Source: Streptomyces tendae (GTDB lineage: Bacteria > Actinomycetota > Actinomycetes > Streptomycetales > Streptomycetaceae). Taken from it: a stretch of 64,000 bases of DNA. The position numbers were made by a program, and so were the translations under genes. Below the pieces are notes generated by a model, which saw only the letters and a list, made by a program, of their open reading frames with translations, made no database searches and had not been told where the DNA came from. This document shows, piece after piece, positions 29,520 through 38,876 of this stretch; position 1 is the stretch's first letter, and the number at the start of each line of letters is the position of its first letter. The stretch is from assembly GCF_014650435.1 (NCBI RefSeq), contig NZ_BMUY01000002.1:558001-622000 (forward strand), given 5' to 3'.

Positions 29520-29574
29520 TGATCCACAGTCAAGTCCAGTTATCCACAGGCTGGTTGGGTGTTCCTGTGGAAAC
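29520..29574. promoter_or_regulatory. Small DnaA-box group
   Basis: TTATCCACA at 29540-29548 is a full DnaA box. It is flanked by weaker matches: TGATCCACA at 29520-29528 and, on the other strand, GTTTCCACA at 29566-29574. They lie in the gap between kptA and the end of the fusion gene. Confidence 0.5.
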
Positions 29575-31331
29575 TACAGAGGCGGATTCACCCGGGCGAG
29601 GCGTCGCAGTACCCGTGGCGCGAAGCGGGACATGAGGTGGGCGCCGCGCGCCTCCGGCGTCACCGGGACCACCGCCCTGTTGTGCACGACCGCCTCCAGG
29701 ACGGCGTCCGCTACCTTCTCCGGCGGGTAGTTGCGCGCCCCGTACAGCCGGGCGGTGCGCTGCTGCCGGCGCTTCTCCTCCTCGGCGTCCATGCCCACGA
29801 AGTGCGCGGTGGAGGTGATGTTGGTGTTGACCAGGCCGGGGCAGATCGCCGTGACGCCGATCCCCTGATCGGCCAGTTCGGCGCGCAGGCACTCGCTCAG
29901 CATCAGCACGGCCGCCTTGGAGGTGCCGTAGGCGGGCAGCGCCCTGGAGGGCTGGAAGGCGGCCGCCGACGCGGTGTTGACGATGTGGCCGCCCTGCCCG
30001 CGCTCGGCCATCTGCCGGCCGAACAGACGGCAGCCGTGGATCACGCCCCACAGGTTGACGTCGAGGACCTTCTTCCAGTCCTCCGGCGTGGTGTCGAAGA
30101 AGGAGCCCGACAGCCCGATCCCGGCGTTGTTCACGAGCACGTCCACGACGCCGTATTCGGCGGCGACCCGGGCCGCCAGCTTCTCCATGGCCTGCTCGTC
30201 GGAGACGTCGACGGCTTCCGCCCAGGCGTCCGGCGCACCGATCAGCCGGGACAGCTCCGCGGTCCGGGCGGCGGCCTCGGCGTCCCGGTCGACGGCCACC
30301 ACGCGCGCGCCGGCCTCGGCGAACGCGAACGCCGTCGCCCGCCCGATGCCGTTGCCCGCACCGGTGACCAGGACCAGCTGCCCGCCGAAGCGGTCCGCGT
30401 GCTTCCCGTTCGCCGCGGTCCCGGAGCGGCCGTCCTCGGTGGCGGTGACGAACTCCGTGATCCAGTCCGCCAGCCGGTCCGGCCGGGTGCGCGGCACCCA
30501 GTGCTTCGCGGGCAGCGTGCGCCGGGTGAGGTGCGGCACCCACAGCTCGAGGCCGTCGTAGAGCCGCTCCGACAGGAACGCGTCGCCGAGGGGCGTGACG
30601 AGCTGCACGGGCGCGTGCGCGTAGGCGTCCTCGCGCGGCCTGCGCAGCCGGGGCCGCACGTTGTCCCGGTACAGCCACGCCCCGTGTGCCGCGTCCGAGG
30701 GGAGGGAGGAGGTCGGGTAGTCGCCGCCGGGCACCTTCTCGACGCGTTCCAGGATGCCCGGCCAGCGCCTGCCGAGGGGGCCGCGCCAGGCCAGCTCCGG
30801 GAGCACGGGGGTGTGCAGCAGATAGACGTACCAGGACTTGGCGCCCTGGCCGAGGAGCTGTCCGACCCGCCGCGGGGTGGGGCGCCTGAGGCGTTTGTTG
30901 ATCCAGTGCCCGAAGTGGTCCAGTGAGGGCCCGGACATCGAGGTGAAGGAGGCGATGCGCCCCTCGGTGCGCTTGACCGTGACGAACTCCCAGGACTGCA
31001 CCGAGCCCCAGTCGTGGCCCACCAGGTGCACCGGGCGGTCCGGGCTGACCGCGTCGGCCACGGCCAGGAAGTCGTCCGTCAGTTTCTCCAGCGTGAACCC
31101 GCCCCGCAGCGGGCTCGGCGCGGTGGACCGGCCGTGGCCGCGGACGTCGTAGAGGACCACGTGGAAGGCGTCGGCCAGGCGGGCGGCGACCTCGGACCAG
31201 ACCTCCTTGCTGTCCGGGTAGCCGTGCACCAGGACGACCGTGGGCCGCCGCGGATCGCCCAGCTCCGCCACGCACAGCTCGACCCCGCCCGTGCGCACCC
31301 AGCGCTCCCGCACACCGTCCGGCACCGTCAT
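29574..31331 (-). CDS. Alpha/beta hydrolase - short-chain dehydrogenase fusion (EphD-like)
   Basis: A 585-residue two-enzyme fusion. Residues 1-310 are an alpha/beta hydrolase of epoxide-hydrolase type (LVHGYPDSKEVW oxyanion region; nucleophile D in HLVGHDWGSVQS). Residues about 325-585 are an SDR with the NAD(P) motif TGAGNGIGRA, NNAG, and catalytic YGTSK. The same architecture is known from mycobacterial EphD, which acts in cell-envelope lipid metabolism; the streptomycete substrate is unknown. Its ATG overlaps the stop of the M24 gene (ATGA), so the two are translationally coupled. Confidence 0.88.
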   Translation of the reverse strand: MTVPDGVRERWVRTGGVELCVAELGDPRRPTVVLVHGYPDSKEVWSEVAARLADAFHVVLYDVRGHGRSTAPSPLRGGFTLEKLTDDFLAVADAVSPDRPVHLVGHDWGSVQSWEFVTVKRTEGRIASFTSMSGPSLDHFGHWINKRLRRPTPRRVGQLLGQGAKSWYVYLLHTPVLPELAWRGPLGRRWPGILERVEKVPGGDYPTSSLPSDAAHGAWLYRDNVRPRLRRPREDAYAHAPVQLVTPLGDAFLSERLYDGLELWVPHLTRRTLPAKHWVPRTRPDRLADWITEFVTATEDGRSGTAANGKHADRFGGQLVLVTGAGNGIGRATAFAFAEAGARVVAVDRDAEAAARTAELSRLIGAPDAWAEAVDVSDEQAMEKLAARVAAEYGVVDVLVNNAGIGLSGSFFDTTPEDWKKVLDVNLWGVIHGCRLFGRQMAERGQGGHIVNTASAAAFQPSRALPAYGTSKAAVLMLSECLRAELADQGIGVTAICPGLVNTNITSTAHFVGMDAEEEKRRQQRTARLYGARNYPPEKVADAVLEAVVHNRAVVPVTPEARGAHLMSRFAPRVLRRLARVNPPL

Positions 31332-32179
31332 GTCCCCTCCGTCCAGCGCCGCACGTGCGGCAGATCGTCGTCCAGCCAGAAGGCGCTCTCCTCGGGATCC
31401 GCGGAGTCGGTCACGACCAGGATCTCCTCGAACTTCGCGCCCGTACCCCGGAAACCGAGGTGGGGTTCGACCGCCCACAGCCCCGGGTGGGGCGGGTGGT
31501 CGGAGAAGCGGTACGGCGACCACAGCGGGGACCAGCCCTCGCGGTGGCCGTGCAGCGCGTCGCCGGCCAGCCCCTTGAGCGACTGCGTGCCGAAGCCGAA
31601 CAGGCGCGGGGACAGCCGCCGTTCCCGCACCCGGTCCACCTTGTGGGCGATCACGCCGAAGGGATAGGCCCGGTGCCGGTTCGCACAGCCCTGGCGGACC
31701 ATGAGCCGGTCCACGTCCTCGTAGATCTCCCGCAGCGGCCTGCGCTCGCGCACCTCGCGCAGGATCAGCTCGCGGTGCGCCGCCAGGTCGGCCGCCAGTC
31801 GCTGCTGCACCGGGTTGGGGCCGAGCGCCCCGGAGTAGCCGATGTCGGCGGTGAAGCCCCGGTGCACCGGGGCCATGTCGAGGATGAACGGCATGCCCGG
31901 CTCCAGCCGGCGGTTCGTGGGGAAGAACTGCAGGGGCACGCGGAAGCCCGCGAACGCCGTGCGGTCACCGAACCAGGCGAAGGGCAGGTGGAACCAGTCC
32001 CGCACGCCCCGCTCGCGCAGCCACGCGCGCTGCATGCGGGCCGCCTCGCGCTCGGTCACTCCCGGCTCCAGCCGGGCGGCGACGGCCTCGGCGCAGTCGT
32101 AGGCGAGTCGCTGCACCTCGCGGAATCCACGCAGTTCCGTGCGGAGTCCTGCCGCAGGCACCGTCGTCGTGCCACCCAT
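31328..32179 (-). CDS. M24-fold (aminopeptidase-like) protein
   Basis: A 283-residue protein with the pita-bread fold of M24 peptidases: MPFILDMAPVHRGFTADIGY carries the first metal aspartates, HRAYPFGVIAHKVDR a histidine region, and GLWAVEPHLGFRGTGAKFEE the distal glutamates. M24 proteins include aminopeptidases, prolidases and creatinases. It is shorter than aminopeptidase P and lacks its N-terminal domain. Coupling to the hydrolase-dehydrogenase fusion suggests a shared metabolic pathway rather than general proteolysis. Confidence 0.75.
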   Translation of the reverse strand: MGGTTTVPAAGLRTELRGFREVQRLAYDCAEAVAARLEPGVTEREAARMQRAWLRERGVRDWFHLPFAWFGDRTAFAGFRVPLQFFPTNRRLEPGMPFILDMAPVHRGFTADIGYSGALGPNPVQQRLAADLAAHRELILREVRERRPLREIYEDVDRLMVRQGCANRHRAYPFGVIAHKVDRVRERRLSPRLFGFGTQSLKGLAGDALHGHREGWSPLWSPYRFSDHPPHPGLWAVEPHLGFRGTGAKFEEILVVTDSADPEESAFWLDDDLPHVRRWTEGT

Positions 32180-32446
32180 GCCGTGCCACCCCCCGTTCCG
32201 CCGTTCCGGCGCGGTCCGCGCCGACCCTGCCGTCCACTTGCCCGCAGACCGTGCTACTCGGCCGTAACGTGACGTCGCCGAATCTCCCAGTTGTTAGACT
32301 CAACGTCAATAGGGCGGTCGATGCCGCCTCGGAAGGCCGCTCCGTGGCTCTCAGGTACGGCGTCCCCTACGGGCCCGTACTACTCGAGTCTGACGCGAAG
32401 ACGGCTCTGCGGTCTGACGACCGCAGTGGCGGACGTCACTACTGTC

Positions 32447-33421
32447 GTGGATGTGACTGTGATCGCGACCGAAAGCCTGAGCAAGCGGTTCCCCCGGGTG
32501 ACCGCGCTCGACCGGCTCTCCGTGGACGTCGGACCCGGTGTGACCGGACTCGTCGGTGCCAACGGCGCCGGCAAATCCACCCTGATCAAGATCCTGCTGG
32601 GTCTGTCTCCCGCCACCGAGGGCCGGGCCGAAGTGCTCGGACTCGATGTCACCACCAAGGGCGCCGACATCCGCGAGCGGGTCGGCTACATGCCGGAGCA
32701 CGACTGCCTGCCACCCGACGTCTCGGCCACCGAGTTCGTCGTCCACATGGCACGCATGTCCGGCCTGCCGCCCACTGCCGCTCGCGAGCGCACGGCCGAC
32801 ACCCTGCGCCACGTCGGCCTGTACGAGGAGCGCTACCGCCCCATCGGCGGCTACTCGACGGGCATGAAGCAGCGCGTGAAGCTCGCGCAGGCCCTCGTCC
32901 ACGACCCCCAGCTGGTCTTCCTCGACGAGCCGACCAACGGCCTCGACCCGGTCGGCCGCGACGAGATGCTCGGCCTCATCCGCCGCATCCACACCGACTT
33001 CGGCATCTCCGTCCTGGTCACCTCGCACCTGCTGGGCGAACTGGAACGCACCTGCGACCACGTCGTCGTCGTGGACGGCGGCAAGCTGCTGCGCTCCAGC
33101 TCCACCACGGACTTCACCCAGACCACCACGACCCTCGCGATCGAGGTCACCGACACCGACGAGCACCCCGACGGCACCCGCGCGGTGCGCGACGCGCTCG
33201 ACGCGCGCGGGGTCACCGTCCAGGACGGCAGCGGCCTGCCCGGCGCCGGCCACGTCCTGCTGCTCACCTCGGCGGGCGAGGAGACCTACGACCTGGTCCG
33301 CGACGTCATAGCCGACCTCGGTCTCGGCCTGGTCCGCATGGAGCAGCGCCGGCACCACATCTCGGAGGTCTTCACCGACAGCGACGCAGCACAAAAGGAG
33401 GCGGTCGGCCATGGCAGCTGA
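32447..33421 (+). CDS. ABC transporter ATP-binding protein
   Basis: A 324-residue ATPase with Walker A GANGAGKST, signature YSTGMKQRVKLAQAL, Walker B LVFLDEPTNGLD and the H-loop TSHLLGE. Residues about 220-324 are an extra C-terminal domain typical of the CcmA/drug-export subclass. The GTG at 32447 (with another at 32453) starts where homology begins; there is no obvious ribosome-binding site, so initiation may be leaderless. It is first in a four-gene operon with two ATPases and two permeases. The substrate is unknown. Confidence 0.88.
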   Translation: MDVTVIATESLSKRFPRVTALDRLSVDVGPGVTGLVGANGAGKSTLIKILLGLSPATEGRAEVLGLDVTTKGADIRERVGYMPEHDCLPPDVSATEFVVHMARMSGLPPTAARERTADTLRHVGLYEERYRPIGGYSTGMKQRVKLAQALVHDPQLVFLDEPTNGLDPVGRDEMLGLIRRIHTDFGISVLVTSHLLGELERTCDHVVVVDGGKLLRSSSTTDFTQTTTTLAIEVTDTDEHPDGTRAVRDALDARGVTVQDGSGLPGAGHVLLLTSAGEETYDLVRDVIADLGLGLVRMEQRRHHISEVFTDSDAAQKEAVGHGS

Positions 33422-34319
33422 ACAGCCCACAGCCACGGTCCCGGGTGACCAGACCCGCATCCACAACATCGGCTACCGCAGCTACGACGGCCCCCGCCTC
33501 GGCCGCGCCTACGCCCGCCGCTCGCTGTACTCGCAGTCCCTGCGCGGCGCCTACGGCCTCGGCCGCTCGGCCAAGTCGAAGGTGCTGCCGATGCTGCTCT
33601 TCGTGGTGATGTGCCTCCCGGCGGGCATCATGGTCGCGGTCGCCGTCGCCACCAAGGCCAACGACCTGCCCGTGGACTACACGCGCTACGCGGTCGTCCT
33701 GCAGGCCGTCATCAGCCTCTACGTCGCGGCCCAGGCCCCGCAGTCCGTCTCGCGCGACCTGCGTTTCAAGACCGTGCCGCTGTACTTCTCCCGGCCGATC
33801 GAGACCGCCGACTACGTCCGCGCCAAGTACGCGTCGCTGGCCTCCGCCCTGTTCATCCTCACCGCCGCACCGCTGCTGGTGCTCTACGTGGGTGCGCTGC
33901 TCGCCAAACTCGACTTCGCGGACCAGACCAAGGGGTTCGCCCAGGGACTGGTCTCCGTGGCACTGCTCTCCCTGCTCTTCGCCGGCCTCGGCCTGGTCGT
34001 GGCCTCGGTCACCCCGCGCCGCGGCTTCGGCATCGCGGCCGTCATCGCCGTCCTGACCATCACCTACGGCGCGGTCTCCACGCTCCAGGCCATCGCGGAC
34101 GTCCAGAGCAGCTCCGCAGCCGTCGCCTGGATAGGACTGTTCTCGCCGATCACCCTCATCGACGGAGTGCAGTCCGCCTTCCTCGGGGCCACCTCGGCCT
34201 TCCCCGGCGGGGAAAGCCCGAGCAACGGCGTGGGCGCCGTTTACGTCCTCGCCACCCTCGGCCTGATCGCCGGATGCTACGGCCTGCTGATGCGCCGCTA
34301 CAAGAAGGTGGGACTGTGA
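33411..34319 (+). CDS. ABC-2-type permease
   Basis: A 302-residue membrane protein with six predicted helices after a 60-residue cytosolic start (RIHNIGYRSYDGPRLGRAYA). The ATG overlaps the upstream ATPase by 11 bp and has a strong AAGGAGG. The YRSYDGPRLG text is shared by actinobacterial ABC permeases of this type. It should pair with one or both adjacent ATPases. Confidence 0.85.
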   Translation: MAAEQPTATVPGDQTRIHNIGYRSYDGPRLGRAYARRSLYSQSLRGAYGLGRSAKSKVLPMLLFVVMCLPAGIMVAVAVATKANDLPVDYTRYAVVLQAVISLYVAAQAPQSVSRDLRFKTVPLYFSRPIETADYVRAKYASLASALFILTAAPLLVLYVGALLAKLDFADQTKGFAQGLVSVALLSLLFAGLGLVVASVTPRRGFGIAAVIAVLTITYGAVSTLQAIADVQSSSAAVAWIGLFSPITLIDGVQSAFLGATSAFPGGESPSNGVGAVYVLATLGLIAGCYGLLMRRYKKVGL

Positions 34320-35227
34320 CCACGCTGAACATCGACCACGTCTCCCGCTGGTTCGGCAACGTGGTCGCCGTCAACGACATCACCATGACGATCGGCCCCG
34401 GCGTCACCGGCCTGCTCGGCCCGAACGGCGCGGGAAAGTCCACCCTCATCAACATGATGGGCGGCTTCCTGGCCCCCTCCACCGGCAGCGTCACCCTCGA
34501 CGGCCAGCCGGTCTGGCGCAACGAGGACATCTACAAGCACATCGGCATCGTCCCCGAGCGGGAGGCGATGTACGACTTCCTCACCGGCCGCGAGTTCGTC
34601 CTCGCCAACGCCGAGTTGCACGGTCTGGGTGCCAAGGCGGCCGACGAGGCCCTCGCCACCGTGGAGATGGCCTACGCGCAGGACCGCAAGATCGCCACGT
34701 ACTCCAAGGGCATGCGCCAGCGCGTGAAGATGGCCTCCGCCCTCGTCCATCAGCCGTCGCTGCTCCTGCTCGACGAGCCGTTCAACGGCATGGACCCCCG
34801 TCAGCGCATGCAGCTGATGGACCTGCTGCGGCGCATGGGCGACGAGGGCCGCACCGTGCTGTTCTCCTCGCACATCCTCGAAGAGGTCGAACAGCTCGCC
34901 TGGCACATCGAGGTCATCGTCGCCGGACGCCACGCGGCCAGCGGCGACTTCCGCAAGATCCGCCGCCTGATGACCGACCGGCCCCACCGCTACCTGGTGC
35001 GTTCCAGCGACGACCGGGCCCTCGCGGCGGCGCTGATCGCCGACCCGTCGACGTCCGGCATCGAGGTCGACCTCGCCGAGGGCGCCCTGCGCATCCAGGC
35101 CGTCGACTTCGGCCGGTTCACGGCCCTGCTGCCGAAGGTCGCCCGCGACCACGGCATCCGACTGCTCACGGTCTCGCCGTCGGACGAGTCCCTCGAGTCC
35201 GTCTTCTCGTATCTCGTCGCGGCGTAG
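34316..35227 (+). CDS. ABC transporter ATP-binding protein
   Basis: A 303-residue ATPase: Walker A GPNGAGKST, signature YSKGMRQRVKMASAL, Walker B LLLLDEPFNGMD, H-loop SSHILEEVE. Like the first ATPase of this operon it has a C-terminal extension (about residues 215-303). The GTG start overlaps the permease stop (GTGA), which was used to choose it over the longer open frame. Its partner is probably the permease immediately downstream. Confidence 0.88.
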   Translation: MTTLNIDHVSRWFGNVVAVNDITMTIGPGVTGLLGPNGAGKSTLINMMGGFLAPSTGSVTLDGQPVWRNEDIYKHIGIVPEREAMYDFLTGREFVLANAELHGLGAKAADEALATVEMAYAQDRKIATYSKGMRQRVKMASALVHQPSLLLLDEPFNGMDPRQRMQLMDLLRRMGDEGRTVLFSSHILEEVEQLAWHIEVIVAGRHAASGDFRKIRRLMTDRPHRYLVRSSDDRALAAALIADPSTSGIEVDLAEGALRIQAVDFGRFTALLPKVARDHGIRLLTVSPSDESLESVFSYLVAA

Positions 35228-35238
35228 GAGGCCGAAGA

Positions 35239-35958
35239 ATGTACGACCCCACAGTCGCCCGGCTCACCTACCGGGCCCTGCTCGGCCGCCGCCGGGCCCT
35301 CATCCTGGGCGTGCTCCCGCTGCTGCTCGTCGTCATCGCCGTCGCGGTGCGCGCGCTCGCCGGAGTCGACGACCAGACCGCCACGGACGTGCTGGGCGGC
35401 TTCGCCCTCGCCACCATGGTGCCGATCATCGGCGTCATCGCCGGCACCGGCGCCATCGGCCCCGAGATCGACGACGGCTCGGTGGTGTACCTGCTGTCCA
35501 AGCCGATCAAGCGGCCGACGATCATCTTCACCAAGCTGATCGTCGCCATAGCCGTGACGATGGTCTTCTCCGCCGTGCCCACGCTGCTCGCCGGTCTGAT
35601 CCTCAACGGCAACGGCCAGCAGGTCGCCGTCGCCTTCACGATCGCCGCGCTGGTCGCCTCCATCGCCTACGCCGCGCTGTTCCTGCTGCTGGGCACCGTG
35701 TCGCGGCACGCCGTCGTCTTCGGGCTCGTCTACGCCCTGGTCTGGGAGGCACTGTTCGGCTCCCTGGTGCCGGGCGCCCGCACGCTGAGCGTCCAGCAGT
35801 GGTCGCTGGCGGTGGCCGAGAGGGTCGCCGACGGGAACCTGGTGACCTCCGACGTCGGCCTGCCGACCGCGACAGTGCTGCTCGCCGTGGTGACCGTGCT
35901 CGCCACCTGGTACGCCGGCCAGAAGCTGCGGTCGCTGACGCTCGCCGGGGAGGAGTGA
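35239..35958 (+). CDS. ABC-2-type permease
   Basis: A 239-residue protein with six hydrophobic helices. The first follows RLTYRALLGRRRALILGVLP. It has the ABC-2 permease pattern with EIDDGSVVYLLSKPIKRPTI between helices 2 and 3, where such exporters contact the ATPase. AGGAGG lies before the ATG. It ends the operon; a 240-bp intergenic stretch follows, containing CTAAGAGCT twice (36158-36186) but no gene. Confidence 0.85.
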   Translation: MYDPTVARLTYRALLGRRRALILGVLPLLLVVIAVAVRALAGVDDQTATDVLGGFALATMVPIIGVIAGTGAIGPEIDDGSVVYLLSKPIKRPTIIFTKLIVAIAVTMVFSAVPTLLAGLILNGNGQQVAVAFTIAALVASIAYAALFLLLGTVSRHAVVFGLVYALVWEALFGSLVPGARTLSVQQWSLAVAERVADGNLVTSDVGLPTATVLLAVVTVLATWYAGQKLRSLTLAGEE

Positions 35959-36198
35959 CCGCGAGCCGTCGGTAACGCGGCGTACGTCCCCTTTTAATCG
36001 GTGGCGCCCGGCTTCCCGTGACGGCACTGTGGGGGATGCACGAGGCCGGACGGCGACGGCGCAACGGGAGGCCGCTTCGAGCACGCGGGACACCCCGCGT
36101 GGGCCGACCGACGGGGACGCCGGCGCCGTCCGGACCGTGCGTCGTAGGGGTTACGGCTAAGAGCTGCAGGGGCTGCGTCTAAGAGCTACGGCCCGGTA

Positions 36199-37041
36199 TC
36201 AGGCCGCCAGCCGCTCCAGCACCACCGCGATGCCGTCCTCGTCGTTGGAAGACGTCACCTCGTCGGCCACCGCCTTCAGCTCCTCGTGGGCGTTGGCCAT
36301 CGCCACGCCCCGGGCCGCCCAGCCGAACATCGGGACGTCGTTGGGCATGTCACCGAAGGCGATCGTGTCAGCCGCCTTCAGACCGAGCCGACGGGCCGCC
36401 AGCGACAGACCCGTGGCCTTGGACAGCCCCAGGGGCAGCAGCTCGACGACGCCCGCGCCGGCCATGACGACGGTGACGAAGCCGCCCGCGGCGCGTCGGG
36501 CCGCCTCGGCCAGTTCGTCGTCGGACAGGGTCGGATGCTGGATGTAGATCTTGTTCAGCGGCGCCGACCACAGGTCCGAGGCGTCGGTGAACGGCACGGC
36601 CGGCAGGTCGCCCCCGACGGCGTAGCCCGGGCCGACCAGCACGTCGCCCTCCAGGCCGTCCCGGCTCGCCGCCAGGTACAGCGGGCCGGTCTCCGCCTCG
36701 ATCTTGGCCAGTGCCACCCCGGCCAGCTGACGGTCCAGGGTCACGGAGGTCAGCAGCCGGTGCTCCCCGGCGTGGTAGACCTGCGCGCCCTGACCGCAGA
36801 CGGCCAGTCCGTCGTAGCCGAGGTCGTCCAGGATGTGCCGGGTCCACGGCACCGCCCGCCCGGTGACCACGATGTGGGCGGCGCCCGCCGCGGTGGCCGC
36901 GGCGAGCGCGTCACGGGTGCGCCGCGAGATCGTGTCGTCGCTGCGCAGCAGTGTGCCGTCGAGGTCGGTGGCGATCAGCCAGTAGGGGAAGCCCCCGGCG
37001 GAGCCGGTGCCGGGGACCGTGGCGGTGCCGGTGTCAGTCAC
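36199..37041 (-). CDS. HAD-superfamily Cof-type phosphatase, coupled to serS
   Basis: A 280-residue HAD-IIB hydrolase with motif [15 protein letters not shown], motif [11 protein letters not shown], motif III around [11 protein letters not shown] and motif [15 protein letters not shown]. The GTG start overlaps the serS stop by four bases (GTGA), so translation is probably coupled. It is a paralogue of 26556-27443. The substrate is probably a phosphorylated metabolite; the link with serS is conserved-looking but its meaning is unclear. Confidence 0.88.
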   Translation of the reverse strand: MTDTGTATVPGTGSAGGFPYWLIATDLDGTLLRSDDTISRRTRDALAAATAAGAAHIVVTGRAVPWTRHILDDLGYDGLAVCGQGAQVYHAGEHRLLTSVTLDRQLAGVALAKIEAETGPLYLAASRDGLEGDVLVGPGYAVGGDLPAVPFTDASDLWSAPLNKIYIQHPTLSDDELAEAARRAAGGFVTVVMAGAGVVELLPLGLSKATGLSLAARRLGLKAADTIAFGDMPNDVPMFGWAARGVAMANAHEELKAVADEVTSSNDEDGIAVVLERLAA

Positions 37042-38315
37042 TTGGCCACCGGCTCCAGGACCTCCCGGCCGCCCAGGTACGGGCGCAGCACCTCGGGCAC
37101 CCGGACCGAACCGTCGGCCTGCTGGTGGTTCTCCAGGATCGCCACGATCGTGCGCGGTACGGCGCACAGCGTGCCGTTGAGCGTGGCCAGCGGACGCACC
37201 TTCTTGCCCTCGCGGACGCGGATCGACAGCCGGCGGGACTGGAACTCGGTGCAGTCCGAGGTCGAGGTCAGCTCGCGGTACTTGCCCTGGGTCGGGATCC
37301 ACGCCTCGCAGTCGTACTTGCGCGCGGCCGAGGAGCCCAGGTCGGCCGAGGCCACGTCGATCACCCGGAACGGCAGCTCCAGCGACGTCAGCCACTGCTT
37401 CTCCCAGTCCAGCAGGCGCTGGTGCTCGGCCTGCGAGTCCTCGGGCAGGACGTAGGAGAACATCTCGACCTTGTCGAACTGGTGCACGCGGAAGATGCCC
37501 CGGGTGTCCTTGCCGTGCGAGCCCGCCTCGCGGCGGAAGCAGGGCGAGAAGCCGGCGTAGCGCAGCGGCAGGCGGTCGGCGTCCAGGATCTCGTCCATGT
37601 GGTACGCGGCGAGCGGCACCTCGGACGTGCCGACCAGGTACAGGTCGTCCTTGTCGAGGTGGTAGACGTCCTGGGCGGCCTGGCCGAGGAAGCCGGTGCC
37701 GGCCATCGACTGCGGGCGCACCAGGGCCGGGGTCAGCATCGGCGTGAAGCCGGCCGCCGTGGCCTGGGCGATCGCCGCGTTGACCAGGGCCAGCTCCAGG
37801 AGGGCGCCCACGCCGGTCAGGAAGTAGAAGCGCGAGCCGGAGACCTTGGCGCCGCGCTCCACGTCGATGGCGCCGAGCAGCTGGCCCAGCTCCAGGTGGT
37901 CCCTGGGCTCGAAGCCCTCGGCGGCGAAGTCGCGGTGCGTGCCGTGCGTCTCCAGCGTGACGAAGTCCTCCTCGCCGCCGACGGGCACGTCGGGGTGGAC
38001 GAGGTTGCCGAGCCGCTGGAGCAGCTCCTGGGTCTCGGCGTCGGCCGCGTCACGCTCGGTGTCGGCGGCCTTGACGTCGGTCTTCAGCTGCTCGGCCCGC
38101 TTGAGGAGCTCGGCCTTCTCGTCCCCGGTGGCCTTGCCGATGAGCTTGCCGAGGCCCTTCTGCTCGGCGCGCAGCTCGTCGAAACGGACGCCGGACGACC
38201 TGCGCCGTTCGTCGGCGGACAGGAGGGAGTCGACGAGCGCGACGTCCTCTCCACGGGCGCGCTGCGAGGCGCGCACACGGTCGGGGTCCTCACGGAGCAG
38301 GCGAAGGTCAATCAC
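37038..38315 (-). CDS. serS: Seryl-tRNA synthetase
   Basis: A 425-residue class-II synthetase that charges tRNA-Ser. Residues about 30-105 form the antiparallel coiled-coil arm ([20 protein letters not shown]) that binds the long variable arm of tRNA-Ser. The catalytic core has motif 2 [20 protein letters not shown] and motif 3 [17 protein letters not shown]. The GTG at 38315 is used because homology begins at [12 protein letters not shown]. Upstream is a 561-bp intergenic region rich in DnaA boxes; no T-box leader is seen. Confidence 0.97.
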   Translation of the reverse strand: MIDLRLLREDPDRVRASQRARGEDVALVDSLLSADERRRSSGVRFDELRAEQKGLGKLIGKATGDEKAELLKRAEQLKTDVKAADTERDAADAETQELLQRLGNLVHPDVPVGGEEDFVTLETHGTHRDFAAEGFEPRDHLELGQLLGAIDVERGAKVSGSRFYFLTGVGALLELALVNAAIAQATAAGFTPMLTPALVRPQSMAGTGFLGQAAQDVYHLDKDDLYLVGTSEVPLAAYHMDEILDADRLPLRYAGFSPCFRREAGSHGKDTRGIFRVHQFDKVEMFSYVLPEDSQAEHQRLLDWEKQWLTSLELPFRVIDVASADLGSSAARKYDCEAWIPTQGKYRELTSTSDCTEFQSRRLSIRVREGKKVRPLATLNGTLCAVPRTIVAILENHQQADGSVRVPEVLRPYLGGREVLEPVAK

Positions 38316-38876
38316 GCGGTCAAGGCTACCGGTGCGTGGTGCCGGGTCTCGACCCACTATTGCCGTACGCGGGCCGGACGCCCCGTTCGACTGGTCAATG
38401 GAGTGTTGCGGCATCCCCGGAAGGAGGCGCCGCGTGGGCGTCGGGTTGACCGGATTTCCTTGTGGGGAACGGGACTTGAGGCGTGACTGTCCACAGGAAT
38501 CCACAGCCCGGAAAAGTTATCCACAGGGTGTGCGAAAGATCTGTGGATGCACGGAAGTGATCATTCCCAATTCTTGGAGGCGGGTTGTTCAAACCCTTCA
38601 TGCCCGCACTTTCGAGTGGAAACGGGACACCGGGTGTCACTCCGGAGGATGGGGTGCAAGAAACAGGTGGACGAAGGGTGACCTGGGTCCCTGTGGGCGA
38701 AGTGAGGTGCCGTAGGGGGATTTGTCGACCAAATGCCGCTTCGTTGTCGACTTGTCCCCAGGTCGAGAAGCGGACCTGTGGATAACTCCTGTGGACAACG
38801 AAAATCGGCAGATAGGACCGTCGGTCGTTTCCGATGGCCGGAACCGGCGGTCAGGACCGACGGCCGGAGCCGACGG
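38316..38876. promoter_or_regulatory. Intergenic region with a cluster of DnaA boxes
   Basis: No gene is supported here. It has DnaA-box 9-mers at 38487-38495 (CTGTCCACA), 38497-38505 (GAATCCACA, weak), 38517-38525 (TTATCCACA, perfect), 38542-38550 (minus, GCATCCACA, weak), 38777-38785 (minus, TTATCCACA, perfect) and 38790-38798 (minus, TTGTCCACA, the preferred Streptomyces box). The left boxes mostly point right and the right boxes point left. The serS promoter must also lie here. Confidence 0.8.

Noticed and set aside
36158..36186. Functional direct repeat CTAAGAGCT
   Set aside because: Two copies only, in a 240-bp gap, with no structure or conserved context visible.
38316..38876. The chromosomal origin oriC
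   Set aside because: Streptomyces oriC lies between dnaA and dnaN and has about 20 DnaA boxes. Here there are about six, and neither gene is present.
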